Shown here: piece by piece, positions 20,983-32,423 of the stretch
How positions within the stretch are numbered: the stretch's first letter is position 1
Layout: every line of letters begins with the position of its first letter
Assembly (NCBI RefSeq): GCF_963678635.1
Contig: NC_087067.1
Span: 36,836,686-36,900,685 of the forward strand
Source of the DNA: Symsagittifera roscoffensis
Taxonomy: Eukaryota; Xenacoelomorpha; Acoela; Convolutidae
Length of the DNA: 64,000 bases
Direction: 5' to 3'
Program-made: the position numbers and the translations under genes
The notes under the pieces: model-generated
The model's database searches: none
What the model saw: the letters and a program-made list of their open reading frames with translations, nothing else
What the model was told of the DNA's origin: nothing

Positions 20983-22035
20983 TTATGTTACTTGTTTTGT
21001 ATGCGATGGATCATGACACCCCCATCTTATCAACACCACGTCGCTGCGCGTTGATTTTCTTGTCCCCTCTGCGTTTTTCTTCCGACTTCCTTCGACGGTC
21101 TTTGGCGTTCGCGTGACCACTGTATCCGACGGTTCAATTACGTCCTTACTCACCGCAGTCTTTTCCGCCTCGTCCTCCTCGACTGTCCAATCGCTCATGT
21201 CATTCTCCTCACTCTCGTCCTCGCTATATTCTACAATTCTCGGTTTTGCTGCCTTTTTCGCCTGTCCCATTGCGAATTTTTCCTTTTCCGCTTTTCGTTT
21301 GAATTTCGTGGGTGTACTTGGACCCGGGATGCTTTTTGCGGGCTCACTTGGACCCGGGGTGCTCTTTCCGGTTTCACTTGGACCCGGTGTGTTTTTGCGG
21401 TACTTGCTGGGACCCGGGGTGCACGCGTCGTACAAATCCTTGATTTGGCTTTCCTCAGCCGCTGTTCTAAAAGAAACACCACTTCGTCTTAATAACGCCC
21501 CTTTTTCCATTTTCACAGTATGATCAGTTAATTTATCGATTTTCAATGGTAAACGTTTATACCTCCTTGGATCCTTGGGGTCTGTTTTCCCCGTTTTTTG
21601 GTAGACTGTTGTTGAGCTAGCCTTGGGCCGTTTTAGCCCTCCTGGTTGCTTTGAAACTTTATCTGCCATCTCAGTGGCCTTGGGATCCCTGTCAGTTATC
21701 TCATCATCATCCAAAATCCTTGGGGTTTTTCGTTGCTCAGGTGCGTATACTAGGTCGCTTCTCTATTCCCAATCCAGGGTCAGCTCCACCTCAGGGAGAT
21801 TACTTGCCTTGTCTAAACAAGATAGCTTCGGATTAACAACATTATTCCAATTTAGATTTTTCAATGATGGTGTTTTTGTTAAATTTCGAAACGCCGTATT
21901 TGCTTCTCTTCCATGATATGCTTCAAAGGGTGTTAGTTTAGTCTTAGAATGTGGCACAAAACGTAAAGCGCTGAGTGCTCGAGATATCATTTCCCCAAAT
22001 TTGTAATTTTTATTTTCCTGGAGATAAGTGAGCAC
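20983..22035 (-). pseudogene. Gypsy integrase C-terminus and Pro-rich tail
   Basis: Frame 21763-22035 continues the integrase after the shift in the A7 run, and frame 20983-21714 follows after a TAG near 21764 that unit A lacks. The tail contains four spaced TPGPS/IPGPS motifs (about 21300-21430) within a basic Lys-rich context and an acidic stretch (about 21170-21230). The tail lies where many Gypsy integrases carry targeting modules; its role is unknown. Confidence 0.75.
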
Positions 22036-25000
22036 GTAATTTTTTTATCGATCCAATTGTTCTTTCGACCATTCCCGTTGCGCGATGATCCTTAACTGGA
22101 GATTTGATTAGTTCAATGCCTTCATAGTTACAGAAACTTTGAATGTCATTCGAGAAAAACCCCGTTGCCTGATCCATATGCAACTTCCTTGGGTGTCCAT
22201 GAGTATTTATGTACTTCCTTAGGAACTTTAAGACATTTTTAGATTTGTTACTTGAGCATATATATGCTGACGACCAGTGCGAAAAAGTATCTACTGCCAC
22301 CAATACATATTTCTTTCTACCCCTTACATAATTGACTGGGCCCCAGAAATCTAATTGGACCAAATCGTTTGGTTCTTTAGGTACATAAGTTACCCCAATA
22401 TCACGTTTCGGGATATCCGGTTTGAGATTTTTACCTGCTTCTAGGCAGCTTTTGCAGTACTTTGCCGTTGCGGCAATATTTCGGTGCATCAAAGGGATCC
22501 ACACATCCTTTGCGGCCGCGAACATCTTATCTCGTCCATGGTGCTGAAAGTGTAGGCTGTTGAGGACTGCTGAAGACATGTCCTTAGGTATAGCCAAACG
22601 GCCGTCCATCCACAAACAGTTTTCCCGTACTGCGAAGTCATTATAGTGTTGGGCGTAATATGGTCCTAGTTTAGTGATGATTTCTCGGGCTCTTGGGTTT
22701 CTGTCTCTGATCGCGTCACGTATGGTCTTCATGATGGGGTCCTTCTCCAGATTAGCCTCGACTAACTTTAGACTCAAAATTTCCGGATGTTCCAATTTTC
22801 TGACAACTTTACTGTCCGACGGTATTATGGAGTACACCCATTTATCGCTCTGTACTAATGGGTAGGATAACCCTGGGAACTGATGAGGGAATGAGATAAT
22901 AGTGTTGGATTTCTTCGAATTTACTTGTTTTCTATCAATAATTTCGGGCGGTATTAACTCAATATCCGAGTCCGCACTGACAGAACTGAGACTGGGGGGT
23001 TGATTTAAACGATTAAGTACAAGGTTAAGGTTAACGTCTCCAGAATTTGTTGATGTATTTACAATAGCAGAGGTAATTTGATCGTGTTTTTCAGGTGAAT
23101 TTATTGAGTTTTTACTATTCATGTTATTCATATCTTGTATTTTTCGAATTGAAATTGCGTAGCGAGAACGATGTCTGAATTTTCTTCTTTGATATTTGCA
23201 TATTTTCGCCGGTATGCAAATCTCTTGAATCTGATTGGTCAACCGTCGGTTGCATGCAAACACGCCCTCTAGTGAGCGTTTAATTTCACTGTGAGTATTT
23301 GCATATTCAATTGTTCTTGTATTCTCATTGGATGCTACAAGTGTCGTTATGTCAAGGTATGACTGATCGCCCTCTACCGCCGGTAATGGCTGTAGATATT
23401 TCACATTTCGACCCCTAGGCTTCATTTGAGCCTTAGGATTTAGAGCTTCATTTATCATTTTTATTTTCGCTACTATAAAGCTTTCATCGTAACGACTGGT
23501 CTCGGGTGCCGCTGCAGATGGAAACCGGGACAAATAATCTGCCATTCCCATTTTAGACCCCTGTCTGTGTTCAACTTTAAAATCGTACGGCACTAACCGA
23601 TCGTACCAACGCGTTAGTCGGCTGAAAAACGTTTTATTTCCTTTCGGAGATGAATTTAATAACGTTAGCAGGGCCTTATGGTCCGAAATAACTGTGAAAT
23701 AACGGCCATATATGTAATTTCGAAAATGTTCCGTAGCCCACACTACCGCAAGTAATTCTAATTCGTTCGTGGAGTATTTTTTCTCAGCCGGGTTAAGATA
23801 ACGCGATGCATTCGAAATGGGATGCCACCCTGATGCCCCATACTGTTCTAACACGGCCCCCAAACCATCGTGACTAGCGTCACAAATAATTCTAGTCTCC
23901 CGGTGAATGTCGAAATGTCGTAACTCGACAATATTTTTCACTCGCGATTTTAAATGTTGGAATGCATTTTCGCAAACGTTAGTCCAAACAAAATCGTTGT
24001 TTTGACTTAGTAAGGGCCTTAGCGGTGCACTTAATTCTGCGAGTTTGGGTAAAAACTTGTGTAAACTGTGTAGTGAACCCATCAGTGATTTCAACTGCTT
24101 TCGCGATTTAGGGGTTTTCAGGTCTTCAATTGCTTGTGTTTTTCTTACTAAGGGTGTAATACCAATTTCCCCAATTCGAAATCCGAGCCATTCGCACTCT
24201 GTTTTCGCAAATTCGCATTTTTGTAACTTTAAAGCAACATTAGAAATATCCAGCTTTTTCAATATCTTCTCGACCAACGCGATGTGTTCGATCTTAGTTC
24301 CTTTCGAAGAAATTAAGATGTCATCAATGAACGCGTTAGCTTGAGGGAACTTTTTAAGCAAATTGTCAATTACTTTTTGGAATTCCGCCGGCATTGACGT
24401 CAACCCGTAAAATCCGTTTTTAGAACGATAAGTTCCTGTGGATTTCCCACCAACAAGTGAGAAATTGCATTGTTCGCTCGTTTTTTGTTCTAAAGCGACT
24501 TGTCCGTACGCATATGTGAAATCCAACGTTGTAAAATATACATTCCCCGCTTTTTTCTCCGCAATAATCTGGCTTACTCCGTCTATTAATTCGTCAATAT
24601 TTGGCATTTGGTACTTATTTTTATGTACCTGCTTGTTTAACTCTCTTGATTCCAGTGCTATTTTTATACTTCCATCTTTTTTTACTGTAATTAAGATGGG
24701 AGAGACGAAATACTTATCTGAGCATTCTTGTAATTTTACGATATGCCCTTCATTTATTAGCCGATGAATTTCTTTATCCACCTTATCTTGTAGACTAATC
24801 GGCACCCTGCGTCCTTTTTGTTGTATGGGCCTCAAATTGTCAAAAAATTCAGCTCTTACTTTTGCATTCCGGATTTGCCCGATCCTAGTAAACAAATTTG
24901 GGTACAACTTACAGAAGTATGTTTGCAATTCGTCATATTTCTCCTCCTCTTGGCTGATTCCTTCCCCTGTGATTCCCATCACTTTCTTCCGTTGGACTAA

Positions 25001-25108
25001 CTCGAGGCCCAGGGTGCCCATAAGATCCCGCCCCAGGATGGACTGATGATTCCCGGATATAACCGACACTTTTGCTGGTGCTGCCCAGCCGTTTAATGAC
25101 ATCATCAC
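22010..25108 (-). CDS. Gypsy pol: RT, RNase H, integrase (1,032 codons)
   Basis: A long open frame. Residues 25-45 still belong to the protease end (ILGRDLMG). RT spans about 120-330, with the LDFTYAYGQ block, FYGLTSMPAEFQ and the active-site box FIDDIL near residue 267. RNase H spans about 400-520 (ICDASHDGLG, TNELELLAVV, SDHKALLTLL). The integrase zinc-binding part (HH-CC) lies near 850-900, and the core has a catalytic Asp in LVAVDTFSHW and another in HMDQATGF. The expected final Glu is in the MVERTIG block. The frame ends early at the A7 run. It lies just downstream of the gag-protease frame, separated by one in-frame TAA. Confidence 0.88.
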   Translation of the reverse strand: MMMSLNGWAAPAKVSVISGNHQSILGRDLMGTLGLELVQRKKVMGITGEGISQEEEKYDELQTYFCKLYPNLFTRIGQIRNAKVRAEFFDNLRPIQQKGRRVPISLQDKVDKEIHRLINEGHIVKLQECSDKYFVSPILITVKKDGSIKIALESRELNKQVHKNKYQMPNIDELIDGVSQIIAEKKAGNVYFTTLDFTYAYGQVALEQKTSEQCNFSLVGGKSTGTYRSKNGFYGLTSMPAEFQKVIDNLLKKFPQANAFIDDILISSKGTKIEHIALVEKILKKLDISNVALKLQKCEFAKTECEWLGFRIGEIGITPLVRKTQAIEDLKTPKSRKQLKSLMGSLHSLHKFLPKLAELSAPLRPLLSQNNDFVWTNVCENAFQHLKSRVKNIVELRHFDIHRETRIICDASHDGLGAVLEQYGASGWHPISNASRYLNPAEKKYSTNELELLAVVWATEHFRNYIYGRYFTVISDHKALLTLLNSSPKGNKTFFSRLTRWYDRLVPYDFKVEHRQGSKMGMADYLSRFPSAAAPETSRYDESFIVAKIKMINEALNPKAQMKPRGRNVKYLQPLPAVEGDQSYLDITTLVASNENTRTIEYANTHSEIKRSLEGVFACNRRLTNQIQEICIPAKICKYQRRKFRHRSRYAISIRKIQDMNNMNSKNSINSPEKHDQITSAIVNTSTNSGDVNLNLVLNRLNQPPSLSSVSADSDIELIPPEIIDRKQVNSKKSNTIISFPHQFPGLSYPLVQSDKWVYSIIPSDSKVVRKLEHPEILSLKLVEANLEKDPIMKTIRDAIRDRNPRAREIITKLGPYYAQHYNDFAVRENCLWMDGRLAIPKDMSSAVLNSLHFQHHGRDKMFAAAKDVWIPLMHRNIAATAKYCKSCLEAGKNLKPDIPKRDIGVTYVPKEPNDLVQLDFWGPVNYVRGRKKYVLVAVDTFSHWSSAYICSSNKSKNVLKFLRKYINTHGHPRKLHMDQATGFFSNDIQSFCNYEGIELIKSPVKDHRATGMVERTIGSIKKLRAHLSPGK

Positions 25109-25144
25109 TGTTACCTTCCCCAGTATGTTTATTCGATTGTTGTT

Positions 25145-26000
25145 TTAATCCAGGAATTCGTCTTTTGAAGGTTTTAGTTGAATATTCGCCTTACCTAACG
25201 TTGCTTTTAGGTCGTTAATGCTAAAAATGGTCACTGGGGATCCACTATCGATCCACAACCACATTTTCTTCCCTGCTACTTCAACCTGCACGCGGGCCCC
25301 AGGGAGCTTTAGTTCGGATTCATTCCTCTTCCTGTGGATTGACATTACCATGTAATCGTCCGATCCCGACGTCATGGATTCGTTTTTCCCGCACCCCTGC
25401 TGATTGACCCACGACACTGGATCTTCGTTCAAGTCAGTTACGTTTTGTGTAATTTGGTGATGCTCATTTTCCTCCCTAACCAGTCCGACTCGTCCTCGTC
25501 CCCTCCAATGGTTAGTACCTCTTCTAACTCCTCGACATGTTCGTTCAAAGTGACCCAATTTTCGGCATGAGTTACATGTTGCTCCTCTTGCAGAACAGCT
25601 CGCAATATGATCCAGGGTAAAATTTGGTGCGTCGCAATTGTAACACCTACGATTATTTCCGCTTCCTCCACTACTACTTGGTCCTTGGGTGTATCCTCCA
25701 CGTCCCCCACGTCCGCGACTTCGAAAAATTCCTTGTCCCCTCCTTATGTTACTCACCGGTTCTTGTTTTATTGAAATAGCCGGAGCTGTAGAAGCTGGTC
25801 TCCCCGTATATGATTTGTATGCGCGCTCCCCGCGTTCGTATGACAATGCGATCCTGTAGACTTCTTCAGGTAATTTAGTTGATCGTGATAATTCTCGTTG
25901 GCAATCCGACTCCCGCATATTCATAATGAAAATGTCAAGAACATTTTCGGCCGCATTTGCAAAATCACATCTACCTGCTAGGGCGCTTAGTTCCGCATGT
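25145..26000 (-). pseudogene. Gypsy gag C-terminus and protease start, 5'-truncated
   Basis: The frame is open from the giant-element junction at 26000. It contains a capsid end (ALAGRCDF, a motif often seen at the capsid end), a Gly/Arg-rich stretch, two zinc knuckles (CYNCDAPNFTLDHIASC and CNSCRKLGHFERTC) and the protease active site LWIDSGSP near 25255. It stops at a TAA (25145-25147) inside the protease domain; the same frame is open again into pol. The gag N-terminus is missing. Confidence 0.82.
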
Positions 26001-26400
26001 CCGAGGTGGTTAACTCATAGAGTAATTTCGGATCGGGTACACCGTCTGCTCGTCACGCTATCTTATTTTCGGCCGCATAGATTCGTGCAACTTCTTAGTC
26101 TAATACCGATCCTAATCTTACTCTTAAATTTTCTAGTCTCAGGGTGTTTAACTAGTCTCTGCTAGGCTCAATAAATCTAGGGTATACTGGTTTGTTGCGG
26201 CTGCTGAAGTTCTCTTGGAGGGACAACTAATTTTTAAGTTAAATTCAAATCTCTCTGGTGCTGAAATTACAAGTAATTTCAGCACTTACAAATAAGTGGG
26301 TTGTTAGTTAGATGGATCATGATTGGTTAATATTAAATACTTTACAGTGGTAAAATATCTAATTTATCCAATCATAAAATATAGTTTAGATCAGGTTCCA
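26001..26400 (-). repeat. Giant element copy 1, 3' LTR (lacks outer 10 bp)
   Basis: Aligns without gaps to 44171-44570. The inner end is TGGAACC on the - strand, preceded by a purine-rich GGATGGG. The outer end starts at CCGAGG; the terminal TGAGTTAGGA present at 44161 is replaced by Gypsy gag sequence. Confidence 0.92.
26258..26298. promoter_or_regulatory. LTR hairpin pair
   Basis: A perfect inverted repeat with 13-bp arms (GTGCTGAAATTAC and GTAATTTCAGCAC, loop AA) at 26258-26285, overlapping a second one (CACTTA-CAAA-TAAGTG) at 26283-26298. The same pair is at 44428 and, with one mismatch in the first stem, at 47292. Possible RNA structure in the R/U5 or poly(A) region; the role is inferred. 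Confidence 0.6.
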
Positions 26401-28004
26401 CCCATCCGGGTTTTACAGTTTTCTTAGAATTATCTTTCTGCAATTCAAAGGATGGATGATGAACGTTGGTATTTGGCGAACATCGTATTTTTGTCCGGTT
26501 CCTCTTGTTAGAGAAGTTCCAGGACGCTGGAGTTAGGGGCATCAATCGTTGTGTCTTCTTGTGACAACGACTGTGTTTCCCAACGAAATCAATCTGATTT
26601 CAAAATGGTTTGCTATGACGGGTTTTTCTGTATTATGTAGAGAACTTGTTTTGTGTTCAACCTCGTCTGGGAATGGCGTGGAGATTGTGCGTGGAAGGTA
26701 TGCCTTGTAACTTGGATCTGTACGTATACTTGAACATCGAGGTGGTCATTGGTCTAGTTCAATGAAGTCCTTTTCTGCGAAGTCAAGTCGTACTCTAAAT
26801 CCGTTGAGTTGTGATTGTGGACGGCATATCGGTTGTGGTTAACCATTCTTGTTCGAGTGTAGTGGTGTCATTTTGTCGTTGGATGTTCGTCTTTGTTGTT
26901 GTGTGTTGATCTATATACTGCAAGGTATGATTTACGTTTTATAAAATTTTTATTAGTTCGGTTTTTTAATTATGAATTTAGTTAGTTGTTTTCACAAAAG
27001 CATTTTGTTTTAGTTCGGTTATTTTGAAGAGTTACTCACCCTTGAGTACCTCTTATTAAAAATAGAAGTGTGGTCACAAAGCGTGGATGTAGCGCGGTGG
27101 GTTAGGCCGGCTATAGAGCATGCTCAGGACGTCCTCTCTGGTGGGTTAGGCCAGGAGTGGGAGTATGATTTCGTGCGGTTTCTTTGAGAGGTCCTGTTAT
27201 GTGATAACGTCTTATGTTGGGTTTATGTTGGTCTTTCTTATGTTTCTTTGGTTGCGTCCTTTTTTCAAAAATCAAATTGTTTTTGTTGTGGGTTTGTCTT
27301 TCGACTTTTTTGTGTTTTATTATTTCTTTCTTAGACTTTATAATAGTCTTCAAAAGAATAAATTATCCAGTTTTAAACTGGGTTAATCCGGTTTGGGTAC
27401 CGTTGGTTTTCTTTTCTTAGTCATGCTGTTATTTTATGATTTGTGGTAATTAGTAAGCTGCATTGGTTAGTTTGGTTTAGTATATAATTCCTTTCCAACC
27501 GGGTTAAAGGAAAGTTTGAAACTTGTTATCGTGTGTTAGAGTTGTTGAGTGTGAAAACTTGAAACTGAAATTCATTATTTAAACAATTCTTCGTGGGCGA
27601 GCTGTGCGAGTTTGGATAGAATTCCTGTGCGAGTGAATGAAAATATCAAAAGGTTAGTACTGCATTTTCATTTTATCAATTTATTACATGAAATTTCAAT
27701 TTTATTGCTAGTTTTGGGGGAAATTTAAAGTTATAATTTTTCATCATAATTAAATTTACTGCTTTATAGGGGAATAATTTATAGATTAATATACTGCATT
27801 TGTATGAATTTCATCAGATTATTTTGTGGAAAATATTAAGGAAATTTAGAATAATTTTAACAAGTTTATTTTTTATTTTTCTTTTCTGTTTTTTGCAGAT
27901 GATCGTGGTATGAAGACTAAAAATCTAAAAGAAACATGAGTAAAGAATGGTTAGTATTCATTTAAATTTATTAGTTAAGAATATTTTTAAATTATACTTA
28001 CATG
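26401..28004 (-). other. 3' region of giant element copy 1
   Basis: A 1.6-kb stretch between the 601-codon gene and the 3' LTR, conserved in copy 2 (47435-49006). It contains a direct repeat GGTGGGTTAGGCC at 27096 and 27140, and between them two adjacent perfect palindromes. On the + strand, consensus-like splice sites recur in both copies: donors near 27653 and 27951, acceptor near 27900. No clear - strand gene. Confidence 0.6.
27116..27135. promoter_or_regulatory. Two adjacent 10-bp palindromes
   Basis: GAGCATGCTC (27116-27125) is followed directly by AGGACGTCCT (27126-27135). Both are perfect and both are kept in copy 2 at 48114-48133. Confidence 0.7.
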
Positions 28005-29814
28005 TTAATTGTCTGGGAAAAAGCCGTGGGGAAAGATGTCGCGTATTATGTCTGAATTTGTTAGTAATTTTGCTAGTATGCGAATGATGTTTTTAGTTTG
28101 GAGCAGTGGCCAAAGCAATTGAAGTGCTTTAATGGTTTTTAGTTCTTCGGTGCCTACTGCAAACTCATAAGGTGTGTTTTGAATGAGGTTATATATTTTG
28201 TGATTATATTTAGTATTGTGAATAAATTCTAATATAGGGATTTCTATAGGTTGGATAAATTCATGTGGGATAAGGAAGGGTCTGGATTCTTCGGCATTAA
28301 AGGTCTTCGTGATGGGACAAAAAATATACATTTGTGTTACTGGGTCATAATTGCGGAGGATGCCGTGGAGGTTAGTATCTTTGATGCAATAGGTGAAATT
28401 AGGAAAAAATGGTGAAGTGTACTTTGAGTTAAAAAACTGAAAACGATGGTGTGGTTGTCTTGATGGAGTATGTAGATCAAAATGATTTTGTGTGAAGCGA
28501 TAGTATGTATATGTTTGAGTCTGTTTAGTGCGTAACATAACGTCGTGTGAACAGTGCAAATCGCGTTCATGTGGGGCAAAGAAGTGAAAAGTTAGTGAAA
28601 ATAATTGAAATTTTTCTTTAAAACTTTCGTAAGCTTGCATATCAGTTAGTGCTTCAGAAAAGATGTGATCATATTTTCTATCAAAAATATTAAGTGTGAA
28701 TACATATGATGTTTTGATGAAGAAGTTTTCTGTTAGTTGTGGGTTAGCGAAGCGGTCGTCATCTAAAAATTGGTGTTGTTTAGTTCGGATGATATTATGG
28801 TCGTAATATTCTATTGTAATTTCGTTAGCTCGGGGTGCAGTGAATATTTTTAGTGATTTTTATATCCTATATAAGTAAATTGTCTAGATGTTAGTGTTGC
28901 GGTGAGTCTATATAGCATATCTTTATTCTTTTCTATATCTTTATGAGTATTAGATAGCGGCAGGCAAAGGGGATTAGTAAAATGGTAATATGCTGTCCAA
29001 TGAAGTGTAGGCATTAAAACATGTTCATCTACAAAACTACGAGTGTCGTTAGTGTCGTTAGGTGTGTTTAAAGTATATTGTGGGAATGAGGGTAAGGTGA
29101 TTGCTAGAAAATCTTTCGTGTTGGTGTGGTGTGAATGATTAATATATTCGCAGACTGTTCCTGGTTTGGTCGGGAATGGATGGTTCGGGAATTTTCTTTT
29201 AAAAGTGCGATAAGCTCGGTGAGTGCTATTTGATGATTCGGTGGATGTGGATGATTGTGCTAATGATGCAGTGTAAGCTGAGGAGGGTGTAGGAGTAGGT
29301 GGGTTTGAGGGTTCTATTGTGGATGAAATTTGATTTATAGTGAGGGTGCTAGGGTGTATTAGTTGTTGTTGTAGGGTGATAAAATTATCGAGTTCCTGGG
29401 AGATTTGGGGAGTATCTGGAGAATTAGATGATCGGTCGGAATGAAATGGAGAATAGGTTGGCGTTACTTGTGAAGCATAAGAAAGAGTAGAAACGGATGG
29501 GAGTGGATTATTTAGTGGGATCGGTTGAAAAGGGAGTTTTAAAAAAAACTGAGGAGTTGGTTTGAAAATTATTGGATGGAGATGGTTCGGAGTATGCAAA
29601 TTCGTCAGGGGTTTCTATATTAGGGTTATTAAGTTGTGAAATGGAGTATAAAACTGAAGTATCTGAATTAGTATCCGAATTCATGCTTGATGTTATATTA
29701 ATACTTGGAAAATCGGGTGGCGGGAAAGCAAAAAGTGGGATTATTGTGATTGGAGTGTTGAGGTTGGTTGGATGGGAATTTGAGCGGTGTAATTATCCAA
29801 GTTGTCGGCTCATC
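28005..29814 (-). pseudogene. 601-codon unknown gene, copy 1, broken
   Basis: Homologue of 49007-50812. The pieces 28850-29599 and 28005-28640 match the middle and C-terminal parts. The start ATG at 29812-29814 and its overlap with the env stop are kept. The frame breaks near 29530-29600 (start region) and 28640-28860. Residue identity to copy 2 is high in the readable parts. Confidence 0.8.
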
Positions 29815-32423
29815 GTGGGCTAAAAAAATGATTATTTTTAGACTGAAAAGCGGTGGTATGGGGTTGTTCTATAATTTGTTCATATGTATTATCATCTTGT
29901 GAATGATGTGTCATTATATGTTGTATGGGACTTTGCGATATGTTTGGTCTAAAATTTGGGTTATGTGTTATTGCTAGGTTTCGGAAATTACGTGGGACTA
30001 AGGATAATGGATGGTTATGTGGTAGGGGTGGCAACTGTGGTGCTGTAGGTGTTACTTCTATGTTATTATGTTCTTCGTCGTATGTGTTCTGTCTTGTCGC
30101 TATTTTTGTATTATATTCTTTTATTTGTGCGTCTAGAAGAATTTTGTTATTTGATGATAAAAAAATTCCAAAAAATCCTGCAAATAGTATGCGTGCTACA
30201 CTTGCTTGTCTATTTACTTGTGTGTGTATAGCGCATGTGTTATAGATTCCTTTTAAGAGTGAAAAAAAAATCATATAAAGTTAAACATTGCGTATAGGAT
30301 AGTTAATTTTTCTAAGATGTAATAGGGCCATCCTAGAAAATCCAGAATTTCATTTTTTAGTGGAACAAAGCTAAAAATATTTTTGGTGAAATATCTTGTG
30401 GTCTGTATTTTTCATCGTTTAGATATATATAGTCTTTAATATCTTTAAAATATCCGCTATAATCTTGTGTATAAATATCTGCAAATCCTGCGGTTTCGGC
30501 AAGTTTGCGTAAATTTTGGTCAATTGATTGTCTTTGTATAGTGTCCATTTGTGTTAATAATTCTTGGAATTGTTGTGTTCTAATGTGGTGTTGGATATCT
30601 GATTTTGAATATATTCCAATTGATTTTAAATCAATATTTGGATTACGAGCAATAGCTCTGATGCTTTCGGGTGAAAATTTTTTGAGTGGTTGCATTAACG
30701 TGGGGTATGGGTTAAGAAGATAATATTTATCTTCATCAGGGTTCAATTGTACTACATTGTGGCTATTTTCTGATCCACATGGGACTGCGGTATCCCAAAA
30801 ATATGTTCGTCTTGAAAGTGTGTCAACAAAATGTACTTTATTTTTATAAAAGATAGGGATTCTTTTATAGCATCGTTTATCTTCAAGAACATATAGTGGT
30901 GATACTTTTTTGGTACAAGTATAAAACCATAAAATGTTTCCTTCGTAGTCTAGAAAATTTGATCGATTTCTTGATAATAAATATCCTGCGTAGGGTATTT
31001 TTAACACTGCTAGTGCAAGTGATTGTAGGATTTGTGTCACTTCTAATTCGCATAGTTGGTGAAGTGTTTCTAATTCGGAGAGTGACATTTCTTGAAAAAT
31101 TCGACTAATCTTGTAGTCTAACTTCATATCTAAGTAGATATCATAGTGGATATTACCAAAATGAGAATTATTCATTAGTGATAGTTCTTGTAAACGTGTG
31201 CTTCTAGTGTCATGTGGCTTTAGGTGTCCACAAGGTTGACCATTACTTTTTTGAAAGTTAACTGGTATATATGATGTTCCTTCGTGTAGAGGGTGACCTG
31301 TGGCATAAGGGTCAATTTTTTTTTCCAGTGTTCATGTCGAAACCTTTTTCGTATTCAACTAATATTTCAGAATATTGTGTTTTGTGAAGTGGGTTTCTGT
31401 ATTTGCATGCGATTTCTGTTTCTTGATATATTTGGAAACGTGTTAATTTATTTTCTATATTATGGAGATTTCGAAAATCAGTACTTTGTTTTCGTGATGG
31501 ATGGACTTGTTCATATGGAATTGATTGTATAAAATGTTTTTCGTGAAATTTTATCATTCGAGCGTGTATTTTTGCTACTTGAAATGTTGTGCATGTATCT
31601 TCAGGAACCCAAACAATTGTTGCTTGTGTCCGTGTTGTAGGATCACAATAAACTTGATCGTTTTTACAAGGTAGTCTAATTCCTTGATAGATCATTGTGT
31701 TGTCGGATAAATCTCGTGTGAGTTGTATTTTTCGAGTTGTATTTTCCAATCGAAAAACATTATTTCTTGATATTCTTTATTTTTTGTGTCTGCTTTGCAG
31801 TTTGATGGATTATTTATAACAATGTGTGGTATCCAGTGCTTATCGTGTATGTCATAAGTTAATCTTCCGTGTGCGCCGTTGTATGAGTATTTTTCATCTA
31901 GTTTTATATGTCCTTGATATCTTTCAAGTTCTGCTTGATGTACAGAATCGGCAAAGACTTGAAAATATACTATTTTTCTGTGGCTGTTTTTATTTTTTGT
32001 GATGTTTAATCTGAGTAGCTCGTTCTTACAATCATCGGGATTTAGATGTAGAAGTCGTTCTATATTACTTTGGTAGAATGATTCGTGGTCAAGTCGGTTT
32101 TTATTTCCGTTTATAACTTGTGAACAATGTACCTTCTTTTCGGAAAATATTGCTGTAAATTTATATCCTATGACTGTTGTTGCTCGGGCTTTTGAATACA
32201 GTGTCGCTATTACATTTGTAGTTTCTATAGCTTGTGGTTCTGTTTCGCATTGTGATACTTGATTTATTGCATATTTGTGTAGTGTTTTTTGTTCATTTTC
32301 TTCACAATCGTAGTGTGTTACTAATAAGTCCTGGGGTCCTGTGCGGGGAGAAGGATTTGTGTTCTGATCGGAGATTATTAGAAAAAAGAGTTGGAGAAGT
32401 ATCAATATTTTTAGAATATACAT
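29810..32423 (-). pseudogene. Env-like gene, copy 1, broken
   Basis: Homologue of 50809-53427. Readable pieces are 31692-32423 (signal peptide and N-terminal ectodomain), 31312-31749, 30357-31175 and 29810-30274 (C-terminal tail). Lesions separating them lie near 31750, 31310, 31180 and 30290-30360. The ATG at 32421-32423 and the TGA at 29810-29812 align with copy 2. The gene cannot make a full protein. Confidence 0.82.

Larger units (their letters stand above)
20322..23993. repeat. 3,672-bp tandem duplication, unit B
   Basis: Second unit of the tandem duplication, continuous on its right with the rest of the Gypsy element. It is therefore the source copy for the Gypsy side, while unit A is the source for the LINE side. 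Confidence 0.9.
20593..26000 (-). mobile_element. Ty3/Gypsy retrotransposon, 5'-truncated
   Basis: On the - strand it has gag end and protease (25145-26000), RT, RNase H and integrase (22010-25108), integrase tail (20983-22035) and 3' LTR (20593-20947). RT before integrase in this order marks Ty3/Gypsy. The gag start and the 5' LTR are missing: at 26000/26001 the gag frame runs directly into the truncated LTR of the giant element. Confidence 0.9.

Noticed and set aside
27111..27353. 80-codon basic - strand frame in the 3' region of giant copy 1
   Set aside because: The equivalent stretch in copy 2 has several stops, so there is no sign of coding conservation.
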